Of a stretch of 64,000 bases of DNA, positions 63,705-64,000 are shown one piece after another. The stretch lies in NCBI RefSeq assembly GCF_009828585.1, contig NZ_WSRZ01000019.1, positions 1 through 64,000 of the forward strand, given 5' to 3'. The position numbers and the translations under genes are program-made. This stretch comes from Shewanella litoralis. Its GTDB lineage: Bacteria; Pseudomonadota; Gammaproteobacteria; Enterobacterales; Shewanellaceae. Below the pieces are notes generated by a model. It did not search any database. It was not told the DNA's origin and saw nothing but the letters and a program-made list of their open reading frames with translations. The first letter of the stretch is position 1. Every line of letters starts with the position of its first letter.

Positions 63705-64000
63705 TTAAAACAATACGCGAGCACGAATAGTGCCTTCAATTGATTTAAGTTCAACTAAGGCTTCTTCAGCTTGATCAGAATCAACTTCCATTACCACGTA
63801 ACCGATTTCAGCAGTGGTTTGTAAGTACTGAGCTGCAATGTTGATGCCTTTTTCAGAAAACGCCTGGTTGATTTTAATCAATACACCCGGACGGTTCTGG
63901 TGAATATGCAATAAGCGCGAGGTGCCACGATGCTGTGCAAGAGACACTTCAGGGAAGTTAACCGCAGACAAGGTTGAACCATTATCTGAGTATTTAACTA
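63705..64000 (-). CDS. serA: D-3-phosphoglycerate dehydrogenase, C-terminal ACT domain (partial)
   Basis: The 3' end of serA; the gene continues beyond the right edge. The 97 visible codons include VKYSDNGSTLSAVNFPEV, followed by the serine-binding ACT domain (HIHQNRPGVLIKINQAF; AAQYLQTTAEIGYVVMEVD). This is nearly identical in pattern to the end of E. coli SerA, including the last residues IRARVLF. SerA catalyses the first step of serine biosynthesis and is inhibited by serine through this domain. Confidence 0.95.
   Translation of the reverse strand, partial: VKYSDNGSTLSAVNFPEVSLAQHRGTSRLLHIHQNRPGVLIKINQAFSEKGINIAAQYLQTTAEIGYVVMEVDSDQAEEALVELKSIEGTIRARVLF

Noticed and set aside
1-64000. CRISPR arrays, tRNA or rRNA genes, integrase or transposase genes
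   Set aside because: No regularly spaced repeats, no cloverleaf-like sequences with CCA-type ends, and no recognisable recombinase proteins were seen on either strand.

Overview
The window looks like a chromosomal segment of a marine gammaproteobacterium of the genus Shewanella. The evidence is the protein sequences, which are close to E. coli and Vibrio orthologues but not identical, and the low-to-moderate GC content. Gene order also fits: endA-rsmE-gshB, a nap cluster of the A-G-H-B type without napC, a single-chain acetyl-CoA carboxylase near a second EF-G, and arcA. The species is not resolved. No rRNA, tRNA, CRISPR array, integrase or transposase gene was seen.

Region by region. 1-6.1 kb: an MscS-type channel, a spermidine-synthase-like methyltransferase, the peroxide-reducing pair ahpC-ahpF, and a chemoreceptor. 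6.3-12.8 kb: a tightly overlapping four-gene unit encoding an SMC ATPase, a MukE-like protein, a kleisin-like protein and a Toprim protein. This is a Wadjet/MksBEFG-like condensin system with the SMC gene first and a short Toprim subunit. 13.1-19.7 kb: a dicarboxylate/amino-acid symporter, an orphan membrane-anchored TPR protein flanked by two related repeats, fbp, and a dipeptidyl-peptidase IV-like enzyme. 19.7-24.8 kb: arcA, a DUF3293 protein, and a lysine riboswitch that controls lysC and a downstream AstE/aspartoacylase-type hydrolase. 24.8-35.3 kb, all on the minus strand: a site-2 protease, a DUF4144 protein, a DUF342 protein, rsmC, the run endA-rsmE-gshB-alkaline phosphatase, sprT, and a C15-peptidase-like protein with Ser at the catalytic Cys position.

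35.8-41.9 kb: a functional-amyloid (Fap) locus. A sigma-54 activator is followed by a consensus -24/-12 promoter and fapB-, fapC-, fapD-, fapE- and fapF-like genes. Together they encode nucleator, main fibre subunit, C39-type protease, accessory exported protein and outer-membrane secretion barrel. No fapA was found. A GGDEF diguanylate cyclase lies 6 kb downstream.

42-52.7 kb: a LysR regulator, a 1517-residue acetyl-CoA carboxylase carrying all catalytic domains on one chain, the diguanylate cyclase, fusA2 and a second LysR regulator with a divergent 50-residue small protein. 53-57.7 kb: periplasmic nitrate reductase napAGHB, preceded by a perfect NarP/NarL 7-2-7 site and a CRP-like site, with no napD. 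58-62.4 kb: an AttEFGH-like ABC system with a fused permease and a lipocalin-like lipoprotein. 62.5-64 kb: ygfZ and the 3' end of serA, which runs off the window.

The two most interesting systems are the reordered SMC/kleisin/Toprim operon and the sigma-54-controlled Fap amyloid operon.
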